From contig JAILNI010000029.1 of assembly GCA_024691765.1 (NCBI GenBank), positions 1-49,418 on the forward strand: a stretch of DNA of 49,418 nt, in the 5' to 3' direction. This document shows, piece by piece, positions 8,044 to 16,504 of the stretch. Numbering within the stretch: the first letter of the stretch is position 1; each line of letters opens with the position of its first letter. The notes under the pieces are model-generated. The model had not been told where the DNA came from. It made no database searches and saw only the letters and a list, made by a program, of their open reading frames with translations. The position numbers and the translations under genes are program-made. Source of the stretch: Bacteroidales bacterium. GTDB taxonomy: Bacteria > Bacteroidota > Bacteroidia > Bacteroidales > UBA932.

Positions 8044-8679
8044 CTATTTTTCCTTCACCAGGCGCATGGTGGCGGTACTCCTGTCGACAAACAGTTCCCA
8101 GTTCGCCCCGCCGAATGGGGCTGCTCCTTCCTGGAACTTCGTCGTGGTAGCAACCAGATATCCTTGACTTTGCGTTTCGGAATCCTGTGTCCAGTTATAA
8201 ACAATCCTGCCTACGGAAAAATCGTAACCCTCTGTATAATATCCCGCCGCAGGCATAAAGATGGCATTCCCCGTCTTCTTGTTGGTAAAGGTTATTCCGT
8301 AAACACCATTCACCTTACCCCATGTACTCCGGCAGGGGCCGTCGGTGTATTTTCCGTCGCTCGTCTTTACGGTAGACAGCTCTTCGTACTCGGCCCATGA
8401 GGGAAGACGGCAACCTGCCCACTGATCTCCTTCGGAAACGGTAAGGGGGCTCCACTGCATGTATGAGCCAAACTCGGTGGAATGATCTGCTCCGAAATTC
8501 ATTGTGGCCCACAAGACGCTTGTGCCCATATCCACGAATACCAGTTCGTCGGTGTTGGTGTAATCCTTGCCCTGTTCCTGCTTTCCTCCGCCTTGAATGT
8601 CATCGTTGGAAGTGCATGCGGACAGCAATGCGAAGGCTGCAATAGCCATAAATACTATTTTCATACGCATATATTTCAT
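8044..8679 (-). CDS. FISUMP-domain lipoprotein
   Basis: A small exported lipoprotein with the lipobox LLSAC and a Gly/Gln-rich linker, followed by one FISUMP-like domain: VDMGTSVLWATMNFGA, CRLPSWAEYEEL, GITFTNKKTGNAIFMPAAGY. A further upstream ATG (8688) lies within the -7 box TATGTTTG and is therefore unlikely. In-frame ATGs at 8679, 8670 and 8664 are all possible; 8670 or 8664 would leave more room after the promoter. It resembles the FISUMP part of the large lipoprotein at the left edge but lacks Ig-like repeats. Function unknown. It is followed by the acetyltransferase gene after 14 nt. Confidence 0.8.
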   Translation of the reverse strand: MKYMRMKIVFMAIAAFALLSACTSNDDIQGGGKQEQGKDYTNTDELVFVDMGTSVLWATMNFGADHSTEFGSYMQWSPLTVSEGDQWAGCRLPSWAEYEELSTVKTSDGKYTDGPCRSTWGKVNGVYGITFTNKKTGNAIFMPAAGYYTEGYDFSVGRIVYNWTQDSETQSQGYLVATTTKFQEGAAPFGGANWELFVDRSTATMRLVKEK

Positions 8680-8681
8680 TA

Positions 8682-8689
8682 CAAACATA
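8682..8689 (-). promoter_or_regulatory. Bacteroidota -7 box (TATGTTTG) for the FISUMP lipoprotein
   Basis: The minus-strand sequence fits TAnnTTTG and lies 2, 11 or 17 nt before three candidate ATG codons. It argues against a start further upstream at 8688. Confidence 0.45.
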
Positions 8690-8739
8690 CTACACCCGTA
8701 AAGATATGGAATTCTTCCGGAATTTAGCCGAAATTATCG

Positions 8740-8747
8740 TATCTTTG
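8740..8747 (+). promoter_or_regulatory. galM: Bacteroidota -7 box (TATCTTTG) for galM
   Basis: TATCTTTG lies 18 nt before the galM ATG, so this gene would have a short leader, unlike the near-leaderless promoters elsewhere in the window. Confidence 0.5.
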
Positions 8748-8765
8748 TGAAAACGCCAACCGCAT

Positions 8766-9767
8766 ATGAAGACCTATACCCTTAAGAATTCCTCCGGCGC
8801 CAGCGTAGTGCTGTCCGAGGTTGGAGCCGCGATAGTTTCCATCAATGTTCCGGATGCTGAAGGCAAGCTCGCCGACGTGGTTCTCGGCTATCCGAAGGCT
8901 GAAAGCTATTTCGGGGATGGCCCCTGCGCCGGCAAATGCCCCGGCAGGTACGCCAACCGCATCGCACTCGGGAAGTTTACTCTCGACGGCAAGGAATACT
9001 CCCTCCCCATCAACAACGGCCCCAACCATCTTCACGGCGGCCCCGAAGGCTTCCAGAACAAGGTTTGGGAAAGCAGGCAGGACGGGAACGCGGTGGAGTT
9101 CATGTACTTCAGCCCCGACGGGGAGATGGGGTATCCGGGCAACCTTAAGGTCGTGGCCAGATACGAGTGGAGCGAGGACAACAGGCTGCAGCTCACCTTT
9201 ACGGCGCAGACCGATGCGGCCACCGTCATCAACCTCACCAACCACGTCTACTTCAACCTCGACGGCGAAGGGGCCGGCAGCATCCTGGACCACATGCTCA
9301 AGCTGAACGCCTCGGAGTTCCTCCCCACGAGCGAAAGCCTCATTCCGCTGGGAGAATCCGAGCCGGTGGCGGGAACACCCCTGGACTTCGTCTCTCCGAA
9401 ACGGATAGGGCGCGACATCAAGGCCGACTTCGAGCCCCTGCGCATAGGCAAGGGCTATGACCACTGCTTCGTTATAGACGGTCATATGGAAGGTCAGCTT
9501 TCGGAGGCTGCGGAACTGTGGTCGGAAAAGAGCCGGCGCTGCGTTAAAATCTTCACCACCCAGCCTGGCGTGCAGATTTATACCGGCAACTGGCTCGAAG
9601 GGTGCCCGGAAGGCAAGAACGGACACATCTACCACGATTACGACGGCGTGGCTCTGGAGTGCCAGCATTTCCCCGACAGCCCGAACAAGCCCGACTACCC
9701 GTCGACGGTTCTCCGCCCGGGCGAGACCTTCGAACAGGCCATCATCTGGCAGTTTGGAATTAAATAA
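8766..9767 (+). CDS. galM: Aldose 1-epimerase (mutarotase)
   Basis: This enzyme interconverts the alpha and beta anomers of galactose and glucose and feeds galactokinase in the Leloir pathway. The 333 residues show the NxLHGG element (His90 in NHLHGG), TNHVYFNL (His160, the catalytic acid) and ALECQHFPDSPN carrying the catalytic Glu near residue 298. There is no signal peptide, so it is cytoplasmic. Galactokinase lies about 5 kb away on the other strand. The 3' end overlaps the convergent DUF5106 gene by 8 nt, leaving no room for a terminator. Confidence 0.94.
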   Translation: MKTYTLKNSSGASVVLSEVGAAIVSINVPDAEGKLADVVLGYPKAESYFGDGPCAGKCPGRYANRIALGKFTLDGKEYSLPINNGPNHLHGGPEGFQNKVWESRQDGNAVEFMYFSPDGEMGYPGNLKVVARYEWSEDNRLQLTFTAQTDAATVINLTNHVYFNLDGEGAGSILDHMLKLNASEFLPTSESLIPLGESEPVAGTPLDFVSPKRIGRDIKADFEPLRIGKGYDHCFVIDGHMEGQLSEAAELWSEKSRRCVKIFTTQPGVQIYTGNWLEGCPEGKNGHIYHDYDGVALECQHFPDSPNKPDYPSTVLRPGETFEQAIIWQFGIK

Positions 9768-10713
9768 AACCCCGTAAAGACAATGACTCCAGGACGCGCT
9801 CGAAAGGTGCGTCCTTCAGTAGAATGCGCTTGTCGGAGTCGAGGAGGTAGACGGAGGGTATGGCGCGGACGTCGTAGATGTGCTCGCCGCGCACGGTGCC
9901 GGCATAGTCGAAACCGGTGAACCACTCTTTCGGGTAGTTGCCCACATAGGCTTTCCATGCGGCGTAATCCTCGTCGATATAGATGTTCGCGACTGCGAGC
10001 GTGCCCGCCGCAACAAGCCCTCCGAGTTCGGAGTTGATACGGTCGATTATCTCCTTGCAGGCCTGGCAGCCCGGGTTGGTGAAGAAGAGCAGCGTCAGAG
10101 GGGCCTTGATGCCGCGAAGGCTGAAGATACGTCCGTCGGGGCGCTTTGCCCTTATGTCGGGGGCGATGCTGCCGCGCGGACAGAGGGCGCACATGGAGGT
10201 TTCATAGCGGTAGGCCGTGCGCATATCCTCGCGGGTAAGCGGGCTTTCGGCCAGGCCGCTCACGTAGGGGAGCCAGAGGTCCTCGTCGCGCATGGGGGAA
10301 TTGGGATCGTAAAGATAGGAGGCCGCCGTCTGCGCGAACTGTGTATAGAACTGTCCTGACGGATCCTTCTCCTGCACGGCAGAAACTGCCTTGAACAGGC
10401 CCGCGACGTTCTGCTGCGCTTCCGGAAGCGGCTGCCCCCAGAGCAGGGATATATAGTCCGAGAGCGCCTGCTCCACCTCCGCCTTCTGCACCCCCAGGAT
10501 CCGGGAACTGTCGGTCGGACCGCCTTCGGCAAGATAAGCGTCCCAGAAGTGGGTGCAGGCATAGGCGAGACGGTCGGCGTCTTCCGTATAGGCGGCGGGA
10601 ACGCTCACCTTCGGGAACGGCCTGTCCTGGACCTGCGCCTTTTTACTGCGGGGTCCTCCGCAGCAGACTGCCAGAAGCAGAAGGGGTATCAGGGAGTGGC
10701 GAAAATTCTTCAT
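9760..10713 (-). CDS. DUF5106/thioredoxin-like lipoprotein
   Basis: An exported protein of 317 residues. The N-terminal signal ends in a lipobox-like LAVC-C. A helical DUF5106-type region (about 40-175) is followed by a TlpA/AhpC-like thioredoxin fold (about 185-310) with the redox motif C-Q-A-C in NPGCQACKE and a cis-Pro segment RAIPSVYLLD. Family members are anchored in the periplasm and are thought to act in thiol-disulfide exchange; the partner is unknown. It is divergent from the large surface protein gene at 10763, sharing an AT-rich region of 49 bases. Confidence 0.85.
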   Translation of the reverse strand: MKNFRHSLIPLLLLAVCCGGPRSKKAQVQDRPFPKVSVPAAYTEDADRLAYACTHFWDAYLAEGGPTDSSRILGVQKAEVEQALSDYISLLWGQPLPEAQQNVAGLFKAVSAVQEKDPSGQFYTQFAQTAASYLYDPNSPMRDEDLWLPYVSGLAESPLTREDMRTAYRYETSMCALCPRGSIAPDIRAKRPDGRIFSLRGIKAPLTLLFFTNPGCQACKEIIDRINSELGGLVAAGTLAVANIYIDEDYAAWKAYVGNYPKEWFTGFDYAGTVRGEHIYDVRAIPSVYLLDSDKRILLKDAPFERVLESLSLRGFI

Positions 10714-10730
10714 CTTTAAGAAATAACTGC

Positions 10731-10738
10731 TAAATTTA
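10731..10738. promoter_or_regulatory. Self-complementary -7-like box TAAATTTA between divergent genes
   Basis: TAAATTTA reads the same on both strands and differs from TAnnTTTG at one position in each direction. It sits between the start codons of the DUF5106 gene (10713) and the surface protein gene (10763). It could serve either or both; no experiment supports this. Confidence 0.3.
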
Positions 10739-10762
10739 CAAAAATTTTAGAATCCCGCCCTT

Positions 10763-13687
10763 ATGAAGAGCCTTCCGCTTAAGATATTGCTGCTTTCCCT
10801 GGCCCTTTCCGCCACCGTTCCCGCCGCCGCGCAGTTTACTGCATCCGGCACCGAAGCGGCAAAGGTCAAATGGGAGCACTTCTACAGCCCGAACTACCAT
10901 CTTATCTTCCCGGAGGGGCTCGATTCGCTCGCCCGCGTCTATGCGGCTTCACTGGAACGCTGGCGGATTCCGAACAGTGTCACTTCCGGCTTCCTGGCAA
11001 ACCAGTATTATAAAACTCCCATGCCGGCAGTGCTCCATAGCTTCACCGGCTATTCCAACGGGTCGGTGTCGTGGGCTCCGCGCAACCTTTCACTCTACAC
11101 CAATCCGGAGTGCTACAACCCGGATCCGCAGGACTGGGTGGAACAGCTGGCGGTGCACGAAGGAAGGCACATCAGCCAGATGCAGTTCGGCGCCTGCCCG
11201 CGCAAGGCTTCCTTCGAACTCTTCAATTACCTTACCGGGGAACTCTTCCCGGGAGCCATGGCCGCCGTCTACTCGGGGCCGACCTTCCTTGAAGGAGATG
11301 CGGTGGCCGCCGAAACGGCCCTTACCGATGCCGGACGCGGACGCACCGCCGACTTCCTTCAGTACTACCGTGTATGCTTTGCCGACAGCCTCTGGCGCGA
11401 CTACTGGAAATGGAGCCTCGGTTCGCAGCGCTGGTACACTCCCGATTACTACAGGGCCGGTTACATGCTGCACGCCGGCATGCGAAACACTTTCGGCAGG
11501 CCGGACTTCACCAAATACTACTACCAGAGGGTTCTCCGCAAGACTCTCTTCCCCATAGGCAATCTTCAGAAAAGCGTCAAAGAGGTGTCGGGACTGAAGT
11601 TCCGCAAGGCCTTCAGGCGCATTGAGGAAGATTTTGCTGCGGACTGGGCTGCCAACGATTCGCTGAGGCTCGAGCTTGCAGGCGGCTTCCAGGAGGGCCA
11701 GGCGCTGACGGAGCAGACAAAGTATTTCCGGACGTACAACGGACTGACGATGCTGGGGGATTCGCTCTATGCAGTACGGAAAGGGCTCGACCTGGTGCCT
11801 CAGCTTGTCCGAATCGATACGGATGGAACCGTGACGCCGCTGTGCTACATGGCCGGCACGACCTCACGTCTCGCGGCAGACGAAAGGACGGGCCTTATCT
11901 ACTGGACGGAACTCGTTTCCGACCTTCGCTGGGAGAAAAAATCCTCTTCGAGACTCTACGGTTTCGACCCGAAAAGCGGTAAAAAGCAACTGCTGTCCGA
12001 CATCGACTATCGCTGGTACAATCCGGCCGTATCGCCCTCCGACACCCTCGTGGCAGTCGTTTCCACCGTTCTGGACGGACAGGGCGAGCTGGTAGTCGTG
12101 AACGGACGCAACGGCGCCATTCGGCAGATTCTTCAGGCTCCGGAAGCACTACAGCTGGTGGAGCCCGCATGGATAGGAGACAAACTCTACGCATCTGCAA
12201 TCGGGCCGGACGGCTTCGGTATCTATGCGGCTGACGGCTGGAAAGAACTGCTGCCACAGCGAATAGTGAAGATCAACCGTCTCTTCGGGCACGACGGCCG
12301 CCTCTGGTTCACCTCCGACCGCGACGGCACGGCCGAACTCCATTCCCTCGGCACCGACGGAACGCTGAGGCAGGAGACGAACCTCCGTTTCGGCGGCGGC
12401 GACTGGTGCTTCGCGGGCGACAGCCTCTTCTTCACAGCCCTTTCGGTAAACGAAAAGGGTATCAGGAGCCTGCCGGCGGCGCAGCTGCTGGGGCTTCCAG
12501 TATCACCCGACCCGCTGCCGCGTCCCATTCCGGACAATCTCTCCTATCAGGAAGATACCCTCGCGGCCGCTTTGGCGCTGAGCTGGAAGGACGCTCCCGC
12601 CGAGGAGCCAGAGTTTTCGGAGACACGGCCGTACAGCAAGGCCGGGCACCTCTTCAAAGTGCACTCATGGGCGCCTGTCTACGTTTCCGAAGACGCCGTG
12701 TCGGCACTCAGTTTCGAAGACGTGGCCACGGAGTCCTCGCTGGGCGCGACAGTGTTCTTCCAGAACGACCTCGAAAGCTCTTACGGACAGGCCGGGCTCT
12801 GCATCTTAGGGCCCGACTACCCGTCGCTCAACCTCAAGTGGACCTACGCCGGATGGCTTCCGGTAATCGAGCTCGACGCCACTGTGGGTGGAAGGCAGAG
12901 CCTGATGCAGGCCTACACCATAACGACTTCGGGCGATTCGGTCAGCCTCGCTCCGAGAACAGACACCCTTTCGAGGCCAAGGTTAAGCGGTTCTGCAAGG
13001 GTGTATATCCCCTTCAATCTCTCCTCCGGAGGATGGACGCGGGGAATCGTTCCCAGCTTCACCATAGCCGCCTCCAACGACGTTACTCCTGCCGGGCTTG
13101 ACTTCAGCAGCGGTATTGCCATGAAGTATTTCACCCCGCTCGTTCTCAAAGGAGCAGTGCGCGGCTACACAATGCTACCCACTCCGCCTTCGGGCATTTT
13201 CCCGAAGCTTGGCGCCGGCATGGAAGTGGGGATGCTGAGCCGGCCGCTGCACAGGGAATGGACATCTTCGACCGCTTATGTGTCGGCCTACGGATACCTG
13301 CCCGGACTTGCCAGGACGCACGGTCTGGCCGTTTCGGGCGGCTGGTACAAGGACGTTGGCGAAGGCATGGTCAACGATCTGCTGGTTTCGATGGCGGCCG
13401 AGTACGCGCTGCCCTTCGCCCCGGTTGACTGGAGTTTCCTGAGTCCCGTAACCTATGTGCGCAATTTCGAACTGCGGCTGTGCGGAACGTACGAGTATAC
13501 TCAGTCCGTGATGAAATACGGCGGAACCACTGACAATGTGGAAATCTATGTTGGAGGAGCCCTGCTTGCAAGGCTGGGCAATATCGCCTGGGCTCCTTAT
13601 CCGGCCCGTATAGGTGTCAAATACCTGTACAATCCCATTCATCCGGAACTCTCAGGGATGAGCATGGTGTTCACTGTTGACAACTGA
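10763..13687 (+). CDS. Large surface protein: HExxH metallopeptidase-like, propeller-like and outer-membrane barrel-like regions
   Basis: A protein of 974 residues with a cleavable signal peptide (ending AAAQ, about residue 24). The N-terminal third contains VHEGRH, an HExxH zinc motif (His132, Glu133, His136), and a downstream FLEGDA with Glu178 as a plausible third ligand, the gluzincin arrangement. The middle (about 310-560) has repeated blade-like segments with DG and SDRDG turns, resembling a beta-propeller. The C-terminal part (about 630-974) is rich in alternating aromatic/polar strands like an outer-membrane barrel, although the last residue is Asn rather than the usual aromatic. It may be an outer-membrane-tethered protease. 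I do not recognise a named family; substrate unknown. Confidence 0.7.
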   Translation: MKSLPLKILLLSLALSATVPAAAQFTASGTEAAKVKWEHFYSPNYHLIFPEGLDSLARVYAASLERWRIPNSVTSGFLANQYYKTPMPAVLHSFTGYSNGSVSWAPRNLSLYTNPECYNPDPQDWVEQLAVHEGRHISQMQFGACPRKASFELFNYLTGELFPGAMAAVYSGPTFLEGDAVAAETALTDAGRGRTADFLQYYRVCFADSLWRDYWKWSLGSQRWYTPDYYRAGYMLHAGMRNTFGRPDFTKYYYQRVLRKTLFPIGNLQKSVKEVSGLKFRKAFRRIEEDFAADWAANDSLRLELAGGFQEGQALTEQTKYFRTYNGLTMLGDSLYAVRKGLDLVPQLVRIDTDGTVTPLCYMAGTTSRLAADERTGLIYWTELVSDLRWEKKSSSRLYGFDPKSGKKQLLSDIDYRWYNPAVSPSDTLVAVVSTVLDGQGELVVVNGRNGAIRQILQAPEALQLVEPAWIGDKLYASAIGPDGFGIYAADGWKELLPQRIVKINRLFGHDGRLWFTSDRDGTAELHSLGTDGTLRQETNLRFGGGDWCFAGDSLFFTALSVNEKGIRSLPAAQLLGLPVSPDPLPRPIPDNLSYQEDTLAAALALSWKDAPAEEPEFSETRPYSKAGHLFKVHSWAPVYVSEDAVSALSFEDVATESSLGATVFFQNDLESSYGQAGLCILGPDYPSLNLKWTYAGWLPVIELDATVGGRQSLMQAYTITTSGDSVSLAPRTDTLSRPRLSGSARVYIPFNLSSGGWTRGIVPSFTIAASNDVTPAGLDFSSGIAMKYFTPLVLKGAVRGYTMLPTPPSGIFPKLGAGMEVGMLSRPLHREWTSSTAYVSAYGYLPGLARTHGLAVSGGWYKDVGEGMVNDLLVSMAAEYALPFAPVDWSFLSPVTYVRNFELRLCGTYEYTQSVMKYGGTTDNVEIYVGGALLARLGNIAWAPYPARIGVKYLYNPIHPELSGMSMVFTVDN

Positions 13688-13723
13688 TTCCGCTTGGGTT
13701 GCAGTTTTTTCTGTTTTTAACGG

Positions 13724-13757
13724 TTCTTTAAAAAATAATTGTAGGTTTTTTAAAGAA
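13724..13757. repeat. Perfect 12-bp AT-rich inverted repeat with a 10-nt loop
   Basis: The arms at 13724-13735 and 13746-13757 are exact reverse complements (TTCTTTAAAAAA and TTTTTTAAAGAA). The repeat lies in the 100-bp AT-rich gap between the surface protein gene and the EEP gene, just upstream of a -7-like AATATTTG. With only one G/C pair per stem it would be a weak terminator; an operator is equally possible. Confidence 0.5.
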
Positions 13758-13787
13758 ATAAATATTTGATTTTCGATTATTGCCGGC

Positions 13788-14669
13788 ATGTTAAAAAGAA
13801 TGCTGGCAATAATTATTTGTTTTTGGAATGTCGAGAACTTCTTCGCTCCGGGGGAGTTCGAGGGGCACGCCTGGAGCAAGACCCGTTTCTACACCAAATG
13901 CAACGCAGTGGCCAAGACGCTGCTGCTTTCGGCCGACGAGTTCGGCGACCTTCCTGACGTGGTCGGTTTTGCCGAGGTGGGAGACGCATCGGTGCTCAAG
14001 GCTCTGCTGTACTCGACGCCGCTCCGGAAACTCGACTACTCATTCGTCCATTACGACTCTCCCGACCGTCGCGGCATCGACTGCGCCCTGCTCTACCGCA
14101 GGAGCCGCTTCCGTCTACTGAACTCCAAGCCCTGCCATCTGTGCGATTCTGCGGGAGCGATTCTGCCTACCCGCGACATCCTGCTGGCAGTGCTGGTCGG
14201 AAGGGAAGGAGGCGACACCCTGGCCGTCCTGGTGAACCATCACCCGTCGAAGGTCGGTTCCGGGAGCGAAGACCGCCGCCGCATCGCCATGGAGCGGTTG
14301 CGTTTTCTGGCCGATTCCCTTAAAAGCGCCGGTATCTCCCAAATTATCGCCGTGGGGGATTTCAACGACGAGGTCCTGCCGGCCAAGGGAGTAAATAGCG
14401 GCGGTCAGGTGCAATCGGAAACCGCGCCCCCTCCCGGCACCATCAAATTCCAGGGCAAATGGGAAAAGATAGACGGATGTCCGCTACTGGAGGGCCTGGC
14501 GGCCGACGAGCACATCTTCGCTCCCCAACAACTGCTTACCAGAGACAGTTACGGCGGGGAAAAACCCCGCCGCACTTTCTCCGGCCCCCGTTATCTCGGA
14601 GGCGTCAGCGATCACCTTCCGGTGTTTTACCTGATTTCGCGGGCACCGTCGGAGACGACCACATCGTAG
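13788..14669 (+). CDS. Endonuclease/exonuclease/phosphatase (EEP) family protein
   Basis: A metal-dependent phosphoesterase-fold protein of 293 residues. It shows the EEP landmarks in order: CFWNVENFF, VVGFAEVGD, RRGIDCALLYR, VNHHPSKVG (catalytic His), VGDFNDE and the C-terminal GVSDHLPVF. No export signal is evident; the hydrophobic start is the first core beta-strand. The actual substrate (nucleic acid, phospholipid or other phosphoester) cannot be told from sequence. ATGs at 13788 and 13800 are both possible starts. The 3' end overlaps the convergent galK by 43 nt. Confidence 0.85.
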   Translation: MLKRMLAIIICFWNVENFFAPGEFEGHAWSKTRFYTKCNAVAKTLLLSADEFGDLPDVVGFAEVGDASVLKALLYSTPLRKLDYSFVHYDSPDRRGIDCALLYRRSRFRLLNSKPCHLCDSAGAILPTRDILLAVLVGREGGDTLAVLVNHHPSKVGSGSEDRRRIAMERLRFLADSLKSAGISQIIAVGDFNDEVLPAKGVNSGGQVQSETAPPPGTIKFQGKWEKIDGCPLLEGLAADEHIFAPQQLLTRDSYGGEKPRRTFSGPRYLGGVSDHLPVFYLISRAPSETTTS

Positions 14670-15772
14670 ATCTTGGGCTCGTGGCCGAACTTCGCGGCGA
14701 ACTGCTCCTTTGCGGCAGCGATGAACGGGGCGTAGAGTTCGTCCTTGACGAGGTTGATGGTGCAGCCGCCGAAGCCGCCGCCCATTACGCGCGAGCCGGT
14801 GACTTCCATCCTGCGGGCAAGCTTGTTGAGGAAGTCGAGCTCCTCGCAACTCACCTCGTAGAGCCTCGAGAGGCCGAAGTGGGTCTGGTACATCATCTCA
14901 CCCACGGTCTCGTAATCGCCGCGCTCAAGGGCGTCGCACACGTCGAGCACCCTCTGCACCTCACCGATCACATACTCGGCACGGAGGAAATCTTCCTGCG
15001 GGATCCGTTCGCGCACTTCGTCGAGCCACAGGCGCTTTGCGTCCGAAAGGAACTCCACTTCCGGGTGGTTCTTCCTTATCGCAGCGGCCGCGTTCTCGCA
15101 GGAAGCGCGCCTCTTGTTGTAAGCCGAAGAGGCCAGTTCGTGCTTCACGCAGGAATCCACCAGCACAAGCTTGTAACCCTTCGGGTTGAAGGGGAAGTAC
15201 TTGTATTCCATGGTCTTGCAGTTGAGGCGGATAAGGCTGCCGGCCTTGCCGAAGCAGGACGCGAACTGGTCCATTATGCCGCACATCACGCCGCAGTAGT
15301 TGTGCTCCGTGCTCTGGCCTATGCGGGCGAGTTCGAACTTGTCGATTCCGTTGCCGTTAAGCTCGTTGAGGGCGAAGGCGAAGCAGCTCTCGAGAGCGGC
15401 CGAGGAAGACAGGCCGGCGCCGAGCGGAACATCACCCGCGAACACGGTATCGAACCCGGCCACCTTGCCGCCGCGCTTGATGGTTTCGCGGCAGACGCCG
15501 AAGACGTAGCGGGCCCACTGCTTTTCGGGCTTATCCTCTTCCCTGAGGCCGAACACCGCCTCTTCGTTGTAGTCGAGGCTGTAGGCGCGAACCTTGTCAA
15601 GGCCGTTGGGTTTGATTTCAGCCATGATGCCCTTGTCGATGGCTCCGGGGAACACATAGCCGCCGTTGTAGTCGGTGTGCTCGCCAATGAGGTTGATGCG
15701 TCCTGCCGACGCGAAGAGTCTGCCGCCTTCTCCGTAGAGTTCGACGAATTTGGAATGGATTTTCTGTTGCAT
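14627..15772 (-). CDS. galK: Galactokinase
   Basis: This enzyme phosphorylates alpha-D-galactose with ATP (Leloir pathway, cytoplasm). It is a GHMP kinase: the substrate motif GRINLIGEHTDYNGG is close to the N-terminus, the ATP loop is PLGAGLSSSAA, and the C-terminal motif is MGGGFGGC. The frame is open for 22 codons further upstream, but those residues are not family-like and contain a -7-like TATCTTAG. The ATG at 15772 (MQQKIHSKF) places the signature at the usual distance, giving 381 residues. It follows the CpXC gene by 41 nt on the same strand and overlaps the EEP gene at its 3' end. Confidence 0.94.
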   Translation of the reverse strand: MQQKIHSKFVELYGEGGRLFASAGRINLIGEHTDYNGGYVFPGAIDKGIMAEIKPNGLDKVRAYSLDYNEEAVFGLREEDKPEKQWARYVFGVCRETIKRGGKVAGFDTVFAGDVPLGAGLSSSAALESCFAFALNELNGNGIDKFELARIGQSTEHNYCGVMCGIMDQFASCFGKAGSLIRLNCKTMEYKYFPFNPKGYKLVLVDSCVKHELASSAYNKRRASCENAAAAIRKNHPEVEFLSDAKRLWLDEVRERIPQEDFLRAEYVIGEVQRVLDVCDALERGDYETVGEMMYQTHFGLSRLYEVSCEELDFLNKLARRMEVTGSRVMGGGFGGCTINLVKDELYAPFIAAAKEQFAAKFGHEPKIYDVVVSDGAREIR

Positions 15773-15813
15773 TATCGTAGGTTTATTAGTTTCGGATTCG
15801 CTAAGATACGAAT

Positions 15814-16431
15814 TTATCGGATATGTTCGGCCAGCCATGCGGCGTTCACCCGCGAAAGGCCGGATATGTGGAGGTCCTTGTTGCGGGCCACGATGCCGGC
15901 GGCATCTTCGTAGACGCTGAAACCCGTACCAACCACCTGCATCTCCCCATTCTCGGGGTAGGTCAGCAGAATGCGGCCGTCGGCCCCCTCGAGCCGGAAG
16001 AACTTGAGGTCGATGCCTGACTTTCCCATCTCCTGGGCGGTGACATACTTGCAGATCTCGACGGCCACGTCGTCCAGGCCGGCGTCGGCTATCTTGATCT
16101 TCTCCATCATCTCCCCCGGGGTGTCGACGATGCGGGCAGCGTAGTCGTGCAGACCCTCTTCGGCCTCTACCGTCTTCGCCATCTGCGTCTCAACCTCCGG
16201 CACGCCGTCGGTAAGCCACAGAAGAATCTTCCTGGCGGGATCGTGGTAGAGAAGGGGGTATTTGACGAGGTTGGAGGTTCCGCAGCGGCGGCAGTCCCAG
16301 AGGAAGAGCTTCCCCTCGAGCAGCTGCTGCTTCAGTTCAGGATTCTCCGAAGCGTTGACTATGTTGTAAACCGGTATTTCCTCTTCAGCGCCGCACTTCC
16401 TGCAGCGCGCTTTAACTGTTCCGTCGGGCAT
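15814..16431 (-). CDS. CpXC-type zinc-ribbon protein
   Basis: A soluble protein of 205 residues whose N-terminus carries two CxxC pairs (Cys10/Cys13 and Cys47/Cys50) that would bind one zinc ion, separated by a helical segment. The context of these pairs (CRKCGAEEEIPVYNIVNA and LWDCRRC) matches the CpXC domain, whose function is not established. The rest is mixed alpha/beta. It is divergent from thyA, with a 73-bp shared control region, and precedes galK. Confidence 0.8.
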   Translation of the reverse strand: MPDGTVKARCRKCGAEEEIPVYNIVNASENPELKQQLLEGKLFLWDCRRCGTSNLVKYPLLYHDPARKILLWLTDGVPEVETQMAKTVEAEEGLHDYAARIVDTPGEMMEKIKIADAGLDDVAVEICKYVTAQEMGKSGIDLKFFRLEGADGRILLTYPENGEMQVVGTGFSVYEDAAGIVARNKDLHISGLSRVNAAWLAEHIR

Positions 16432-16438
16432 AACGATA

Positions 16439-16446
16439 CAAATGTA
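16439..16446 (-). promoter_or_regulatory. Bacteroidota -7 box (TACATTTG) for the CpXC gene
   Basis: It fits TAnnTTTG on the minus strand and ends 7 nt before the ATG at 16431. Confidence 0.5.
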
Positions 16447-16492
16447 CGAAGAATTATAATGTTGCCCTGCAAAGCGGTAAGGATTATTTTGC

Positions 16493-16500
16493 TAAATTTG
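16493..16500 (+). promoter_or_regulatory. thyA: Bacteroidota -7 box (TAAATTTG) for thyA
   Basis: It fits TAnnTTTG and ends 4 nt before the thyA ATG, so the mRNA is probably leaderless. It would drive thyA and the genes behind it. Confidence 0.55.
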
Positions 16501-16504
16501 CAAT

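Noticed and set aside
8680..8688. An upstream ATG at 8688 as the start of the FISUMP lipoprotein
   Set aside because: It lies inside the -7 box TATGTTTG, so it would not be transcribed from that promoter.
15773..15838. An upstream start for galK adding 22 residues
   Set aside because: The extra residues do not resemble galactokinase and overlap a -7-like box; the ATG at 15772 gives the usual N-terminal spacing to the GHMP signature.
14459..15913. A 484-codon plus-strand open frame across galK
   Set aside because: It is opposite galK, whose GHMP motifs are unambiguous, and its own translation shows no family features.
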